Shown here in pieces: positions 7,293 through 15,575 of a stretch of DNA of 64,000 nucleotides. Each line of letters opens with the position of its first letter. Position 1 is the first letter of the stretch. Origin of the DNA: Micromonospora sp. WMMA1363 (GTDB taxonomy: Bacteria; Actinomycetota; Actinomycetes; Mycobacteriales; Micromonosporaceae). The position numbers and the translations under genes are program-made. The stretch is from positions 4,828,001 through 4,892,000 of the forward strand of contig NZ_JAUALB010000001.1 of NCBI RefSeq assembly GCF_030345795.1, in the 5' to 3' direction. The notes beneath the pieces were generated by a model that ran no database searches, was not told the origin of the DNA, and saw only the letters and a list, made by a program, of their open reading frames with translations.

Positions 7293-9764
7293 GTCCGCCA
7301 GTACGGCCGCGGCGATCCGGTGCAGGGCGAACGTGTGCAGCATCTCGGTCCGTTCGTCCTCGGCCCGCAGGTAGCCGGCGCCGATTGAGACCGGCCGAAC
7401 CAGCCGGGACGCGGTCGCCCCGTGTGCGTCCACATACCCCACCCAGACCAGCGCCTTGTCCCGTACGGCCTGCTGGAGCACGGCCAAGGCATCGGTGTGA
7501 CTGGGCACCGGCACCGGCCCGGTGGGGGCTTGGCCGCGCACCACCGCCGGTGCGCGGCGGGCCGCGCGGGCGGCGGCCTCGCCCCGCCGGATCTGCTCGA
7601 CCATGCCGAGCAGGCGGGGCAGCGGCAGCTTCGGGGCGGTGAGCGGGTCGACCGTCCGGGCGGCGACCGACACCCGGGCCGGTGCCCGGCGTACCTTGGG
7701 TCGGGTCAGCACCGCGGCGCCCGTGGCGTCCTCCGGCACCGGCGCGTACCCGGCCTCACGCAGCGCGGTGAGCATCCGGCCGACCTGGTGCGGGGTGGTC
7801 AGCACGGTCGGCGCCAGCCGCCGCAACGCCAGCGTCTCCAGCCGCCTGTCGGCGAGCAACTCGGTGAGCAGCGCCTCGTCGTCGCTTCTCACGTACGCCC
7901 CGGCTGGGCCGACCCGCAGCCCGCCGTGCCGGCGGGCGACGTCGTCGACCAGGTACGTGAGCCCCTGCGGCACGGGTGTGCGGGAGCGCCGCCGGAACAG
8001 CCCGTGCAGGTCGTCGGCGGAGAACCCGGAGTCCAATGCGCGACGGACGCTGGCCGGGGTGACCCGGTGCACACTCGCCCCGCCGGCCGACTCGTGCTCG
8101 GCCACCACGTCGAGTTCCGCCGCGAGGGTCGGATCGGGCGGGCCGGGCACCACGACGGTGAGGTCCGCCTGCACCAGGAAGTGGTCGACCGGGGCGGGGA
8201 GCAGCACGTCCAGGGCACGAGCCGCGGTGGACACGTCGGTGTCGGCGTCGGCGTGCAGCCCCAGCGGGTCGTCCGCACTTCGCTTGTCGCCCGCCACCAC
8301 GTCGGCGAGCAGCACTCGCCCGTACGAGGTGAGTGCCCCCAGCCCGGTCACGCCTAGCGTGGCGGCCTCGGCCAGCACCTCCCGGTGCGCCGCCTCCCGC
8401 CCCCGGCTGCGGCGCGGCGCCCACCAGTCGAGCAGCTCCAGTGCCTCTTCCGGAGTCGGTGCGGTGGCCGGTTCCAGATCCGCGAGAACGTCGAGCACCG
8501 CCCGCCGGACTGCCGGCGCCCCGGCCCGCTCCGCCTCCGGGGCGAGCACTGTGATCGGCCGGTCCCGGTCGTCGCGCTGACCGACCAGACCCGGCTGACG
8601 GGTCATCGTCAGCCACGCGCGAGCCAACTGTTCCCATCGCTGCGCCAGCGATCCAACACGCCACACCTCGTAGCCGGCGCTCGGCAGCACCTGCTGGTCG
8701 GTGCCGTGGCGGGCGGTCAGTGCCCCGGGCGCCTCCAGCTCACCGGTCAGCCCCGCCGCGTGCGTCGCCTCCAGCAACAGCGCGGCCGTCGGTTCGTCCA
8801 GCCCGGTGGCGCGGGCCAGCCGGCGCAGGTCACGGACGCCCAGACCACCGGAGCGGAGCACCGTGGCCGGTTCGGCGGCGAGTTGCTCCAGCAGCGCCTC
8901 GGTCTGGCGTACCACCTCCATGGTCTGCCCGGCACCGGCGGAGTCGACCGCCTTCGGCTCTCGCGGTGCCGCCGACACCGGCGGCGGGCTGGTGCGCATC
9001 GGTCCGAGTGGGCCGGCGTCCCGGCGCAGCAGCAGCCCGACCTCCCGGGGGAGTTCGACGGTGCCGGGTCCGCCACCCCGGCCGGTGCTGACCGGCACCA
9101 ACAGCCGGTGGTCCACCAACCAGCGCACCGGCGACCCGGTCGGTGTCCCGCCGTTGGCGGTGTCAGGCGGTAGGTCGTCCTCGCCGCCGAGCGGCGGGGC
9201 CTGCAACGCTCCTGGGGGCACGCTGCCCACCGGCGGGCCGGCGGCGAGTCGGTCCAGGATCGCCCGGGCCGAGGGCGGCGCCGCCAGCAGCGCACGCCGC
9301 AGCTTCGGCGGGTCCGCGCAGAGTTCCGCCGCCCGCAGGTCCAGCTCCGCCGCCGGTCGGCCCAGCCCCGCTGGGTACGGGGCGACTTCATCGACGCCGC
9401 CGATCAGGTGTACGCGGTCATCCGGGCCGTACAGCAGTAGGACGGACCGGAGCTGCTGTACCGCCGCCCGCACCGCGGCGGGGGCGGGCGGCTGCGCACC
9501 GGAGGTGGCCATGGCGAGCATCGCGTCGACGGTGGTGGTGCCGTCCGACATGCCCCGGGTCAGGCGGGCGGCGTCCAGGATCTGAAGGGTGAACTGGTCC
9601 AGGCCGTCCAGGGCGCGGGCGACCGACACCCGGGATTGGGCTCGGATGGCGAGCGCGGAGATGTCGGCGGGAACAGGTACGACGAGATCCGGCCGCTGCT
9701 GAAGCAGGGCGGCGAGCGCCGCGTCGGGCAGCGTGCGCAGGTGGTCGGCGAGTGAGGTGGTCAT
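7290..9764 (-). CDS. Helicase-associated (Helicase_C_3-type) DNA-binding protein
   Basis: An 824-aa protein of the actinobacterial family annotated as helicase-associated or helicase C-terminal-domain-containing. It begins TTSLADHLRTLPDAALAALL and has an N-terminal region resembling the non-catalytic DNA-binding part of XPB. A central region includes VLLPAPVDHFLVQADLTVVV and GPPDPTLAAELDVVAEHESAGG. A WYL-like C-terminal fold follows, with VWVGYVDAHGATASRLVRPV. It has no Walker motifs. The family is regularly encoded beside bacterial XPB, which lies just downstream here, so a joint repair role is likely. Pro/Gly-rich linkers at about 175-230 and 250-280 are probably disordered. Confidence 0.8.
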   Translation of the reverse strand: MTTSLADHLRTLPDAALAALLQQRPDLVVPVPADISALAIRAQSRVSVARALDGLDQFTLQILDAARLTRGMSDGTTTVDAMLAMATSGAQPPAPAAVRAAVQQLRSVLLLYGPDDRVHLIGGVDEVAPYPAGLGRPAAELDLRAAELCADPPKLRRALLAAPPSARAILDRLAAGPPVGSVPPGALQAPPLGGEDDLPPDTANGGTPTGSPVRWLVDHRLLVPVSTGRGGGPGTVELPREVGLLLRRDAGPLGPMRTSPPPVSAAPREPKAVDSAGAGQTMEVVRQTEALLEQLAAEPATVLRSGGLGVRDLRRLARATGLDEPTAALLLEATHAAGLTGELEAPGALTARHGTDQQVLPSAGYEVWRVGSLAQRWEQLARAWLTMTRQPGLVGQRDDRDRPITVLAPEAERAGAPAVRRAVLDVLADLEPATAPTPEEALELLDWWAPRRSRGREAAHREVLAEAATLGVTGLGALTSYGRVLLADVVAGDKRSADDPLGLHADADTDVSTAARALDVLLPAPVDHFLVQADLTVVVPGPPDPTLAAELDVVAEHESAGGASVHRVTPASVRRALDSGFSADDLHGLFRRRSRTPVPQGLTYLVDDVARRHGGLRVGPAGAYVRSDDEALLTELLADRRLETLALRRLAPTVLTTPHQVGRMLTALREAGYAPVPEDATGAAVLTRPKVRRAPARVSVAARTVDPLTAPKLPLPRLLGMVEQIRRGEAAARAARRAPAVVRGQAPTGPVPVPSHTDALAVLQQAVRDKALVWVGYVDAHGATASRLVRPVSIGAGYLRAEDERTEMLHTFALHRIAAAVLAD

Positions 9765-9847
9765 CGTCGTTCCACGCTAGCCCGGCCGGAGCCTGTCCCG
9801 CCCCTCGGACCTCCGGCTCGTCCACCGGCGACGGGTACCGTCTCGGG

Positions 9848-10268
9848 ATGCTTACGCCGCCGACGGTCGGCTTCGACCGCACCGACCGTCCCGCTGCCCG
9901 GCGCCCGGGCGGCGGTTGACGCCGTGCGCGGGTACGGGGGGCGGGTGCTCGTGGTCACGTCCAAGCTGGGGCGCCTGGCCCGGCTGCACCTGGACCACCT
10001 CGGCCTGGTGGTCGACGAGGTCGCCGGCGACCTGTTCGCCGAGGGGAAGGCGACCGCCTCGCGGGCGTTCGACGTCACCCACTACGTCGGCGACCACGTG
10101 GCTGACATGATCGCCGCCCGGACCGCCGGGGTGCCCGGGCTCGCGGTGGCCACCGGCCCGTGCACCGCCGGTGAGCTGCGCGCGGCCGGAGCCGAACTGG
10201 TGCTGGATGATCTCACCGGATTCCCGGCGGCGCTCGATGGCATGATCCGGCTAGCCTTGGAGCACTAG
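9848..10268 (+). pseudogene. HAD-family hydrolase with deleted catalytic N-terminus
   Basis: The ATG at 9848 opens MLTPPTVGFD, the normal beginning of a HAD hydrolase whose next residues should be LDxT. The reading frame then runs into a stop after 23 codons. Another frame, open from about 9885, reads TVPLPGARAAVDAVRGYGG and continues to 10268 as the C-terminal half (VLVVTSK, then THYVGDHVADM with the HAD Asp motif). The two pieces abut directly, so about 80-90 codons, including the DxD nucleophile motif, appear to have been lost with a frame change. A GTG at 9924 could still express the C-terminal fragment, but it would lack the nucleophile. Confidence 0.7.
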
Positions 10269-10296
10269 ACGTTTTGAGTGAAGCAGGGGTTCTCAG

Positions 10297-10683
10297 GTGC
10301 CAACGGGTCGAGTGAAGTGGTACGACGCGACCAAGGGATACGGGTTCGTCACCAGTGACGAAGGTGGCGACGTGTTCCTGCCCAAGGCCGCGCTGCCGGC
10401 GGGTGTCACCGACCTCAAGGGCGGGCAGCGGGTCGACTTCAGTGTGGTCGACAGCCGCCGGGGCGCCCAGGCGATGGGGGTCAAGCTGCTGGAGGCGCCG
10501 CCGTCGGTGGCGGAGCTGCGCCGCCGGCCGGCGGAGGAGCTGCACGGCCTCGTCGAGGACATGATCAAGGTGCTGGAGGCGAAGGTCCAGCCGGACCTGC
10601 GCCGGGGCCGCTTCCCGGACCGGAAGACCGCGCAGAAGATCGCTCAGCTGGTCCACGCGGTCGCCCGCGAGCTGGAGGTCTGA
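10297..10683 (+). CDS. Cold-shock-domain protein with C-terminal extension
   Basis: A 128-aa nucleic-acid-binding protein. Residues 1-67 are a cold-shock OB-fold with the RNP1-like KGYGFVTSD and RNP2-like VFLPKAAL motifs. Residues 70-128 are a charged, mostly helical extension (VAELRRRPAEELHGLVEDMIKVLEAKV) absent from the classical 67-aa CspA. This longer form is typical of actinobacteria. GTG at 10297 is chosen because PTGRVKWYDATKGYGF is the standard N-terminus. Its 3' end overlaps the convergent mqnD gene by 40 bp. Confidence 0.9.
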   Translation: MPTGRVKWYDATKGYGFVTSDEGGDVFLPKAALPAGVTDLKGGQRVDFSVVDSRRGAQAMGVKLLEAPPSVAELRRRPAEELHGLVEDMIKVLEAKVQPDLRRGRFPDRKTAQKIAQLVHAVARELEV

Positions 10684-11483
10684 GGAACCAGCCCGGCATC
10701 GGCGGCTCGGCCGAGCAACGCATCGACGGCGGCGACGCCCGCCTCACCCAGGTCGGCGGTGAACTCGTTGACGTAGAGGCCGATGTGCCGGGCCACCACG
10801 TCGGGCTCCATCTCCTGCGCGTGCGCCAGCACGTATTCCCGGCTGACCGCCGGATCGGCCCACGCCTGGCGGACCGACTCCCGGATCCACTCGGTGGCGG
10901 CCTCCGGGTCAACCGCGCCGCGCCGGGCCAGGATCGCGCCCAGCGGGATCGGGAGGCCGGTGTCGGCCTCCCACCACTCGCCGAGATCGACCAGGGCGGT
11001 CAGACCGTGCCGCGGGTAGGTGAACCGTGCCTCGTGGATCACCAGACCGGCGTCGTACCGCCCCGCGGACACCCCGGGCATTATCTCGTGGAAGGGCACC
11101 ACCTCGATCCGGGCGGGCGGCCGGCCGGCTGACCAGAGGCGGAAGAGTAGGTACGCGGTGGTTCGGTCCCCGGGCACCGCGACGGTCGCGTCGGTCAGGT
11201 CGGTCAGGTCGGCGCGCTCGGGTCGGGTGAGCACGAGCGGGCCGCAGCCCCGGCCGAGTGCGCCGCCGCAGGGCAGCAAGTGGTAGTCGTCGAGCAGCCA
11301 CGGCAGCGCCGCGTAGCTCACCTTGACCAGGTCAAACGCCCCGCGCTCGGCTGCGGTGTTGGTGACGTCGACATCCGCGTAGGTCACCTCTACCAGCGGT
11401 GCCCCCGGCACCTGTCCGTGCACGAGGGCGTGGAAGACGAACGTGTCATTGGGACAGGGCGAGATCGCCAGCGAGAGCGTCAC
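10644..11483 (-). CDS. mqnD: 1,4-dihydroxy-6-naphthoate synthase (futalosine pathway)
   Basis: MqnD converts cyclic dehypoxanthine futalosine to 1,4-dihydroxy-6-naphthoate in the alternative menaquinone pathway. The 279-aa protein has the periplasmic-binding-protein-like fold typical of the family and the signature SPCPNDTFVFHALVHG at residues 8-23, plus DVDVTNTAAERGAFDLVKVS. The catalytic-region motif GLVIHEARFTYP and a WWEADTGLPIPLG stretch follow. It lies 1.6 kb from mqnB, another step of the same pathway, on the same strand but separated by an unrelated divergent gene. Convergent 40-bp overlap with the cold-shock gene. Confidence 0.92.
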   Translation of the reverse strand: MTLSLAISPCPNDTFVFHALVHGQVPGAPLVEVTYADVDVTNTAAERGAFDLVKVSYAALPWLLDDYHLLPCGGALGRGCGPLVLTRPERADLTDLTDATVAVPGDRTTAYLLFRLWSAGRPPARIEVVPFHEIMPGVSAGRYDAGLVIHEARFTYPRHGLTALVDLGEWWEADTGLPIPLGAILARRGAVDPEAATEWIRESVRQAWADPAVSREYVLAHAQEMEPDVVARHIGLYVNEFTADLGEAGVAAVDALLGRAADAGLVPQTSSSRATAWTS

Positions 11484-11608
11484 GCCCCCACGGTAGCCCC
11501 GCCGCGAATCCGTCCGCCCACCCCGACCTGGCGGTTGTGCGCCATCCCGCGCCCTGCTTTACCGGCGAGCGGTGGCCCGTGCCCGAGACGCACCCGGGCG
11601 CTTCCGGC

Positions 11609-11671
11609 CCACGGTCTCGGGCCTACGGTCTCGGGGCCCACGGTCCGGCGGTCCTGGCTCACGGTCCTGGG
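11609..11671. repeat. Short degenerate tandem repeat (ACGGTC units)
   Basis: The motif (C/T)ACGGTC(T/C)(C) appears four times with partly repeated flanks (cacggtctcgggcc, tacggtctcggggcc, cacggtccgg, cacggtcctggg). Short and imperfect; probably a slippage product. Confidence 0.4.
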
Positions 11672-12072
11672 CAACATTGGCGCTGGCCTAGAGGTTCGCC
11701 GCTGTCCGTGCTGTCTGCTGCTCGGAATCAAGCCGCCTGGTGACGATGTCCGCTCTCGCGCCCTCCGGAGCTGCCCGCACAGATGGGGCAAGCGCCGACC
11801 AGAGCGCCGCAACGACCGGGCTGTGCGACCGGCTCATGGGCGACCTGGAACTGCTGAATTCGCCGAGCCAGCCCTGTCACACACGCTCGACGGGTCGGCA
11901 GCCCACCCGCGCGGCGCGTGTGGGTGGGCTGGGCGCCGGCAGGCGGCGTGTGGGGTGGGTCACGGCCACGGGCGGCAGGCGGCGATCCGCTGTCCGGAGG
12001 GGCGCACGGACGGGGCAGCTCCAGAGGCGCGGCTGGCCTGGTTGGCGGGGAGACCTGCGGGCTGCCACCCGG

Positions 12073-12121
12073 CTGTCCACAGGAATGACGAGTTGTCCAC
12101 AGCCACCCGCTCTTATCCACA
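12073..12121 (+). promoter_or_regulatory. Cluster of three DnaA-box-like 9-mers at exact 20-bp spacing
   Basis: CTGTCCACA (12073-12081), TTGTCCACA (12093-12101) and TTATCCACA (12113-12121) share one orientation and repeat every 20 bp, close to two helical turns. The third is the consensus E. coli DnaA box and the second is the form preferred in Streptomyces. The last box ends 52 bp before the GTG of the XRE-GNAT gene. They could bind DnaA or be operators of the downstream regulator. Confidence 0.6.
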
Positions 12122-12173
12122 GCCACCGGTTTCGGGATTGAACGCCGTCTGCGCGACCGGGATCATTACCGGC

Positions 12174-13013
12174 GTGCCGGACGCCGACGCCGCTATCGAC
12201 ATCGGGGGGATGCTGCGACGGCTACGTCGCCAGGCAGACCTGAGCCAGCGTGAGCTCGCGGCCAAGGCGGGAGTGCCCAAGAGCACGGTGGCGCGGATTG
12301 AGGCCGGTGAGGCGGCGAATCCACGTTTCCGCACCGTGGAGAGATTGGTGCAGGCGGCCGACGGTGTGGTGGTTGCGGGGCTGTCGGGCGCCGTGGCGGA
12401 TGTGGTGCCTCCGCCGCAGCTGCCGCACGACGGGTGGGCGGACGAGGCGGGGCGTCGCTATCCGGCGCATCTCGATGCCTGGGAGGTCCGTGAGCCGAGG
12501 GACTGGCCGGGCGCCTGGTGGGCAGAGTGGTATCGGCTGCCACCGGAGCGCTGTCCGCTCAGAATTCCGGCGTTCACGTACCAGCGGAATCGCGAATACC
12601 GGGACCAACGTCGGTGGGGTGAGGAGATCCGCCGGACGTTCCGGGTGCGGCGTGTGACCAGTGCCGGCTTGCCGGAGACCTCGTGGCGGTTCGTCGCGGA
12701 GCTGCCGGACGGCGCGCTGATCGGTGCACTTCGGGCCCACGAGCGAAGCCCACACCTCTGTTTCGGCGACGAGCCGGGTGACGAGCGCGAGGTCGTGCTG
12801 GACGGGGTGCTGGTCGCCGCCGAGTACCGGCGGCTGGGCGTGGGGCGGAGGCTGGTCGAGCGCCTTGTGCAGGAGATGGACCAGGCTGGCATTCAAACCT
12901 CGTACGCGTTCGCGGACGCGCTTGGGTCTCACCTGCTGTTTGCCTGCGGCTACCGGATCGAGCGGCGGGCGTGGACGCTCCGGCTGGACCGCGCGGTCGG
13001 CCCACGGAGCTGA
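12174..13013 (+). CDS. XRE-type regulator fused to GNAT acetyltransferase
   Basis: A 279-aa two-domain protein. Residues 12-65 are a Cro/C1 helix-turn-helix (LRRLRRQADLSQRELAAKAG, then STVARIEAGE). Residues 150-275 are a GNAT N-acetyltransferase with the acetyl-CoA-binding loop RRLGVGRRLVERLV and a final beta-strand region FACGYRIERRAWTLRL. Such fusions may couple DNA binding to acetylation of a small molecule or protein; the substrate is not evident. A much longer open frame starts at 11280, but its first part lacks protein-like composition. The GTG at 12174 gives PDADAAIDIGGMLRRL directly before the HTH; no clear ribosome binding site, so a leaderless mRNA is possible. Confidence 0.8.
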   Translation: MPDADAAIDIGGMLRRLRRQADLSQRELAAKAGVPKSTVARIEAGEAANPRFRTVERLVQAADGVVVAGLSGAVADVVPPPQLPHDGWADEAGRRYPAHLDAWEVREPRDWPGAWWAEWYRLPPERCPLRIPAFTYQRNREYRDQRRWGEEIRRTFRVRRVTSAGLPETSWRFVAELPDGALIGALRAHERSPHLCFGDEPGDEREVVLDGVLVAAEYRRLGVGRRLVERLVQEMDQAGIQTSYAFADALGSHLLFACGYRIERRAWTLRLDRAVGPRS

Positions 13014-13064
13014 CCCGAGCCGACCCCACATGCGGGCCAGGGAGCGGTACGGGCCGGGGAGCGG

Positions 13065-13095
13065 GGCCAGGGCTGCGGTTGTGCCGGCCCTGGCC
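13065..13095. terminator. Hairpin between convergent XRE-GNAT and mqnB genes
   Basis: GGCCAGGGC (13065-13073) pairs with GCCCTGGCC (13087-13095), a perfect 9-bp stem with a 13-nt loop in the 117-bp gap between two convergent genes. Confidence 0.6.
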
Positions 13096-13130
13096 GGCGC
13101 GACGAATGCGCCGTCGGCCCGGCCAGCTGG

Positions 13131-13858
13131 TCAGCGGACGGTGATGGTCAGCAGGGCCGGGGCGGCTTCGGTGAGGGCGGCGAGCGCCTCGCTCAGGCGC
13201 CACGCGTCGCGATCGCGGGGGCCGACCGGGTTGGAGACGGTGCGCAGCTCCACGAAGGGCAGGCCGGCGTGGTTGGCGGCGACTGCCACCCCGTACCCCT
13301 CCATGGCCTCGGCCACCGCGTCGGGGTGCCGGTGGCGCAGCGCGTTGGCACGGGCGGCGGTGCCGGTCACCGTGCTGACCGTCAGCACCGGACCAACCGC
13401 GGCGGCCGGGAGCGCGGCCCGGAGAGCGGCCACCAGCACCGGGTCGGCGGTGACGGTGGTGGTGGCGCCCAGCAACTCGGTCGGGATGCCGAGCTGGTCG
13501 ACGGGGACGAAGCCCCCCGGGACTCGGCACCCAGGTCGGCGGCGACCGCGTTGCTCCCCACGACCGTTTCGCCGACCTCGACCTGACCGGGGAATCCGCC
13601 GGCCACACCCGCACTGACGACCAGCCGGTACGGGCGCCCGGCGGCCTCCGCAAGCGCCAGCAGCCGTGCGGTGGCGGCGCCGGCCACGGCCGGCCCCACC
13701 CCGACCGGCGCCACCGTGACGGCTCGATCCGACCCGTCCGGCGTGGCGGGTACGCCCAACGGACTCGCCACGCCCCCCGGAACCGACGGGCGGGACAGGC
13801 CGGCCCGGACCGCCTCGGCCTCCGCGGGCACCGCGGTGACCACCAGCAGACCGGTCAC
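13131..13858 (-). pseudogene. mqnB: Futalosine hydrolase with single-base frameshift
   Basis: MqnB cleaves futalosine to dehypoxanthine futalosine and hypoxanthine in menaquinone synthesis. The N-terminal half begins at GTG 13858 (TGLLVVTAVPAEAEAVRAGL) and includes RLVVSAGVAGGFPGQVEVGE. The C-terminal half, in a different frame, reads GGFVPVDQLGIPTELLG and ends TVSNPVGPRDRDAW...LTITVR. The frames join at a C/G run near 13513-13524, where one base is missing. Restoring it gives a normal protein of 242 aa. This is either a real inactivating mutation or a sequencing error in a homopolymer. The start overlaps the upstream MFS stop as GTGA. Confidence 0.8.
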
Positions 13859-15480
13859 GGAAGCGGTCCCCGCGGCTCCCGTCGGGTCTCCTCGTCGGTG
13901 CCGCCCGGGCCCGCAACGGCCGACGACGGACGGTAGATGTGGTAGCCCGGCGGTGCGATGCCGTCGTCGTCCACCAGCCCGCCTCGCATCGGGGCGGGGG
14001 AGGTGGGGGTGGGGTCCTCGGTGGTGCGGCCGAGGTGTCCGGGCTCGTCCGGCGCCGACTCGTCCTCGGTGAGTTCGTCGTCCGCCAGCGGCCGGCCGAT
14101 CAGCTTCTCTCCGCGTAGCCGGCCCGCGACCACGATGCCGCGGGCGGTGGAGAGAACAGCTACGCCGGCGGCGACGGCGATGCCGAGCCGGCCGTCGAAC
14201 GGGACAAGTCCCAGGCCGCCACCGGCGACGAAGGCGAGCATGAGCACGGTTTCGGAGTGAGCGAAGGAACTTGCCCGCAGCCGCTCCGGGATGCGTTCCT
14301 GGACCGAGGCGTCCACGGCGAGCTTGGCGATGCCGCTCGTCAGGGCGGCCACCAGACAGAGCAGCGCGACCATCGGGAGCGAGAACTTCAGTGCGGTGAG
14401 GACGGCCACCCCGGCGACGATCACCATTCCGCTGGACTGGATCCCCGCGGGACGGTGGATACGTAGCCGGGTGCCGATCGCGGTGGCGAGGAAACTGCCG
14501 ACCGCCAGTGCCCCGCCGACCAGGCCCAGAGCGCCCTCGTCGCCCAGGTCCCGGCCGAAGACGGTGGTGGTCAGGTCGCCGGCCTTGATCGCGAATGCGA
14601 GGAAGAGCAGGAGGAAGCCGTACACGGCGCGGAGCGTGGCAGCGCCGACCAGGGTGGCGATCACCAGTCGCCCGGCGGGACGCCCCCGGCCGAGCGGCCG
14701 CTCGCCGGTGCGCCCCCCGAGTACCCGTAGCGGGCGCGGCACCCGCTCCGGTGGCTCGGAGTCCGCCTTCGGTGGCAGGCGCAGGGCGATGACCATGCCG
14801 ACCAGGAAGATCACCGAGGCGACCCGCAGCGGCCACTGCGGCCCGAACCAGAAGGCGGCCAGCCCGATCGGCGCGACCAGTGCGCCGGTCACCGTGCCGT
14901 AGAGGCTGGCGCGCGCGCCGACCTGGGACAGGCCGAGGCCCTCGGGAAGCAGCCGGGGTACGGCCGCGGAGCGGGCCACCCCGTACGCGCGGGAGAGCGC
15001 CAGCACGCCGAAGGCCGCCGGATAGAGGCCGAAGCCGTGGATGTAGTCGGAGATCAGCCAGGCCAGGAAGGCCCGGCCGAGCATGGTGGTGGCCAGTGCG
15101 TATCGACGGCCGTGCCGGAAGTGGTCCAGCAGCGGGCCGACCACGGGGGCGAGTAGGGCGAACGGCACCATGGTCACCAGCAGGTAGAGCGCGACCTTGC
15201 TGCGCGCCTCGCCGAGCGGCACGTTGAAGAAGATCGTCCCGGCCAGGCCGATGGCGATGAGGGTGTCGCCCGCACAGGAGATCGCGTGCAGGTCGAACAG
15301 GCGGACCATGCCGGCGTCGCGGCCGGCTCCCCGGGCCCGGACCTGCCCCGCCGAACGGGTCATCCACCGGCTCCCGCTGACCGAGCCCCGGCACAGCAGC
15401 CGGAAGGCCTTGATGCCCGCGCCGACGGTCCGTCCGAGGACGGACCGCTCGGAGCGGGTGGACAACGGCATGTGCACCAT
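13855..15480 (-). CDS. MFS transporter coupled to mqnB
   Basis: A 541-aa membrane protein of the major facilitator type with about 12 hydrophobic segments from residue 65 to 470 (for example IGLAGTIFFNVPLGEARSKV, VALYLLVTMVPFALLAPVVG). A hydrophilic, acidic and Pro-rich tail of about 70 residues follows. The N-terminal 50 residues are basic and cytoplasmic. The ATG at 15480 is preferred to the ORF opening at 15516; a second ATG at 15471 is possible. Its stop overlaps the start of mqnB, so it is co-translated with a menaquinone-pathway gene. A role in exporting or importing a pathway intermediate is only a guess. Confidence 0.82.
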   Translation of the reverse strand: MVHMPLSTRSERSVLGRTVGAGIKAFRLLCRGSVSGSRWMTRSAGQVRARGAGRDAGMVRLFDLHAISCAGDTLIAIGLAGTIFFNVPLGEARSKVALYLLVTMVPFALLAPVVGPLLDHFRHGRRYALATTMLGRAFLAWLISDYIHGFGLYPAAFGVLALSRAYGVARSAAVPRLLPEGLGLSQVGARASLYGTVTGALVAPIGLAAFWFGPQWPLRVASVIFLVGMVIALRLPPKADSEPPERVPRPLRVLGGRTGERPLGRGRPAGRLVIATLVGAATLRAVYGFLLLFLAFAIKAGDLTTTVFGRDLGDEGALGLVGGALAVGSFLATAIGTRLRIHRPAGIQSSGMVIVAGVAVLTALKFSLPMVALLCLVAALTSGIAKLAVDASVQERIPERLRASSFAHSETVLMLAFVAGGGLGLVPFDGRLGIAVAAGVAVLSTARGIVVAGRLRGEKLIGRPLADDELTEDESAPDEPGHLGRTTEDPTPTSPAPMRGGLVDDDGIAPPGYHIYRPSSAVAGPGGTDEETRREPRGPLP

Positions 15481-15575
15481 CCTCGCCCATCGGATCGGCG
15501 TATGCGGCACCACCATCGCAGATGGTTCCGGGGAGTGCCTGTCAGACAGCCGTACGCGTGGGGAACAATGGTCGG

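Larger units (their letters stand above)
11484..12173. other. 690-bp intergenic region rich in repeats
   Basis: No convincing gene lies here, although long frames stay open because of the GC content. It contains a run of degenerate ACGGTC repeats at about 11609-11671 and a 10-bp inverted repeat at 11899-11908 / 11932-11941 with a 23-nt loop. Three DnaA-box-like sites at 12073-12121 lie just upstream of the XRE-GNAT gene. The hairpin could be a terminator or an attenuator. Confidence 0.5.

Noticed and set aside
11609..11671. CRISPR-like repeats
   Set aside because: Units are only 6-14 bp, imperfect, without regular spacers and without cas genes nearby.
11280..12173. Long N-terminal extension of the XRE-GNAT frame
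   Set aside because: The extension lacks protein-like composition and covers repeats and DnaA-box-like sites; the HTH begins just after GTG 12174.
13382..15490. 702-codon minus-strand frame
   Set aside because: Only its last part encodes the first half of MqnB; the rest is the out-of-frame shadow of the MFS gene.
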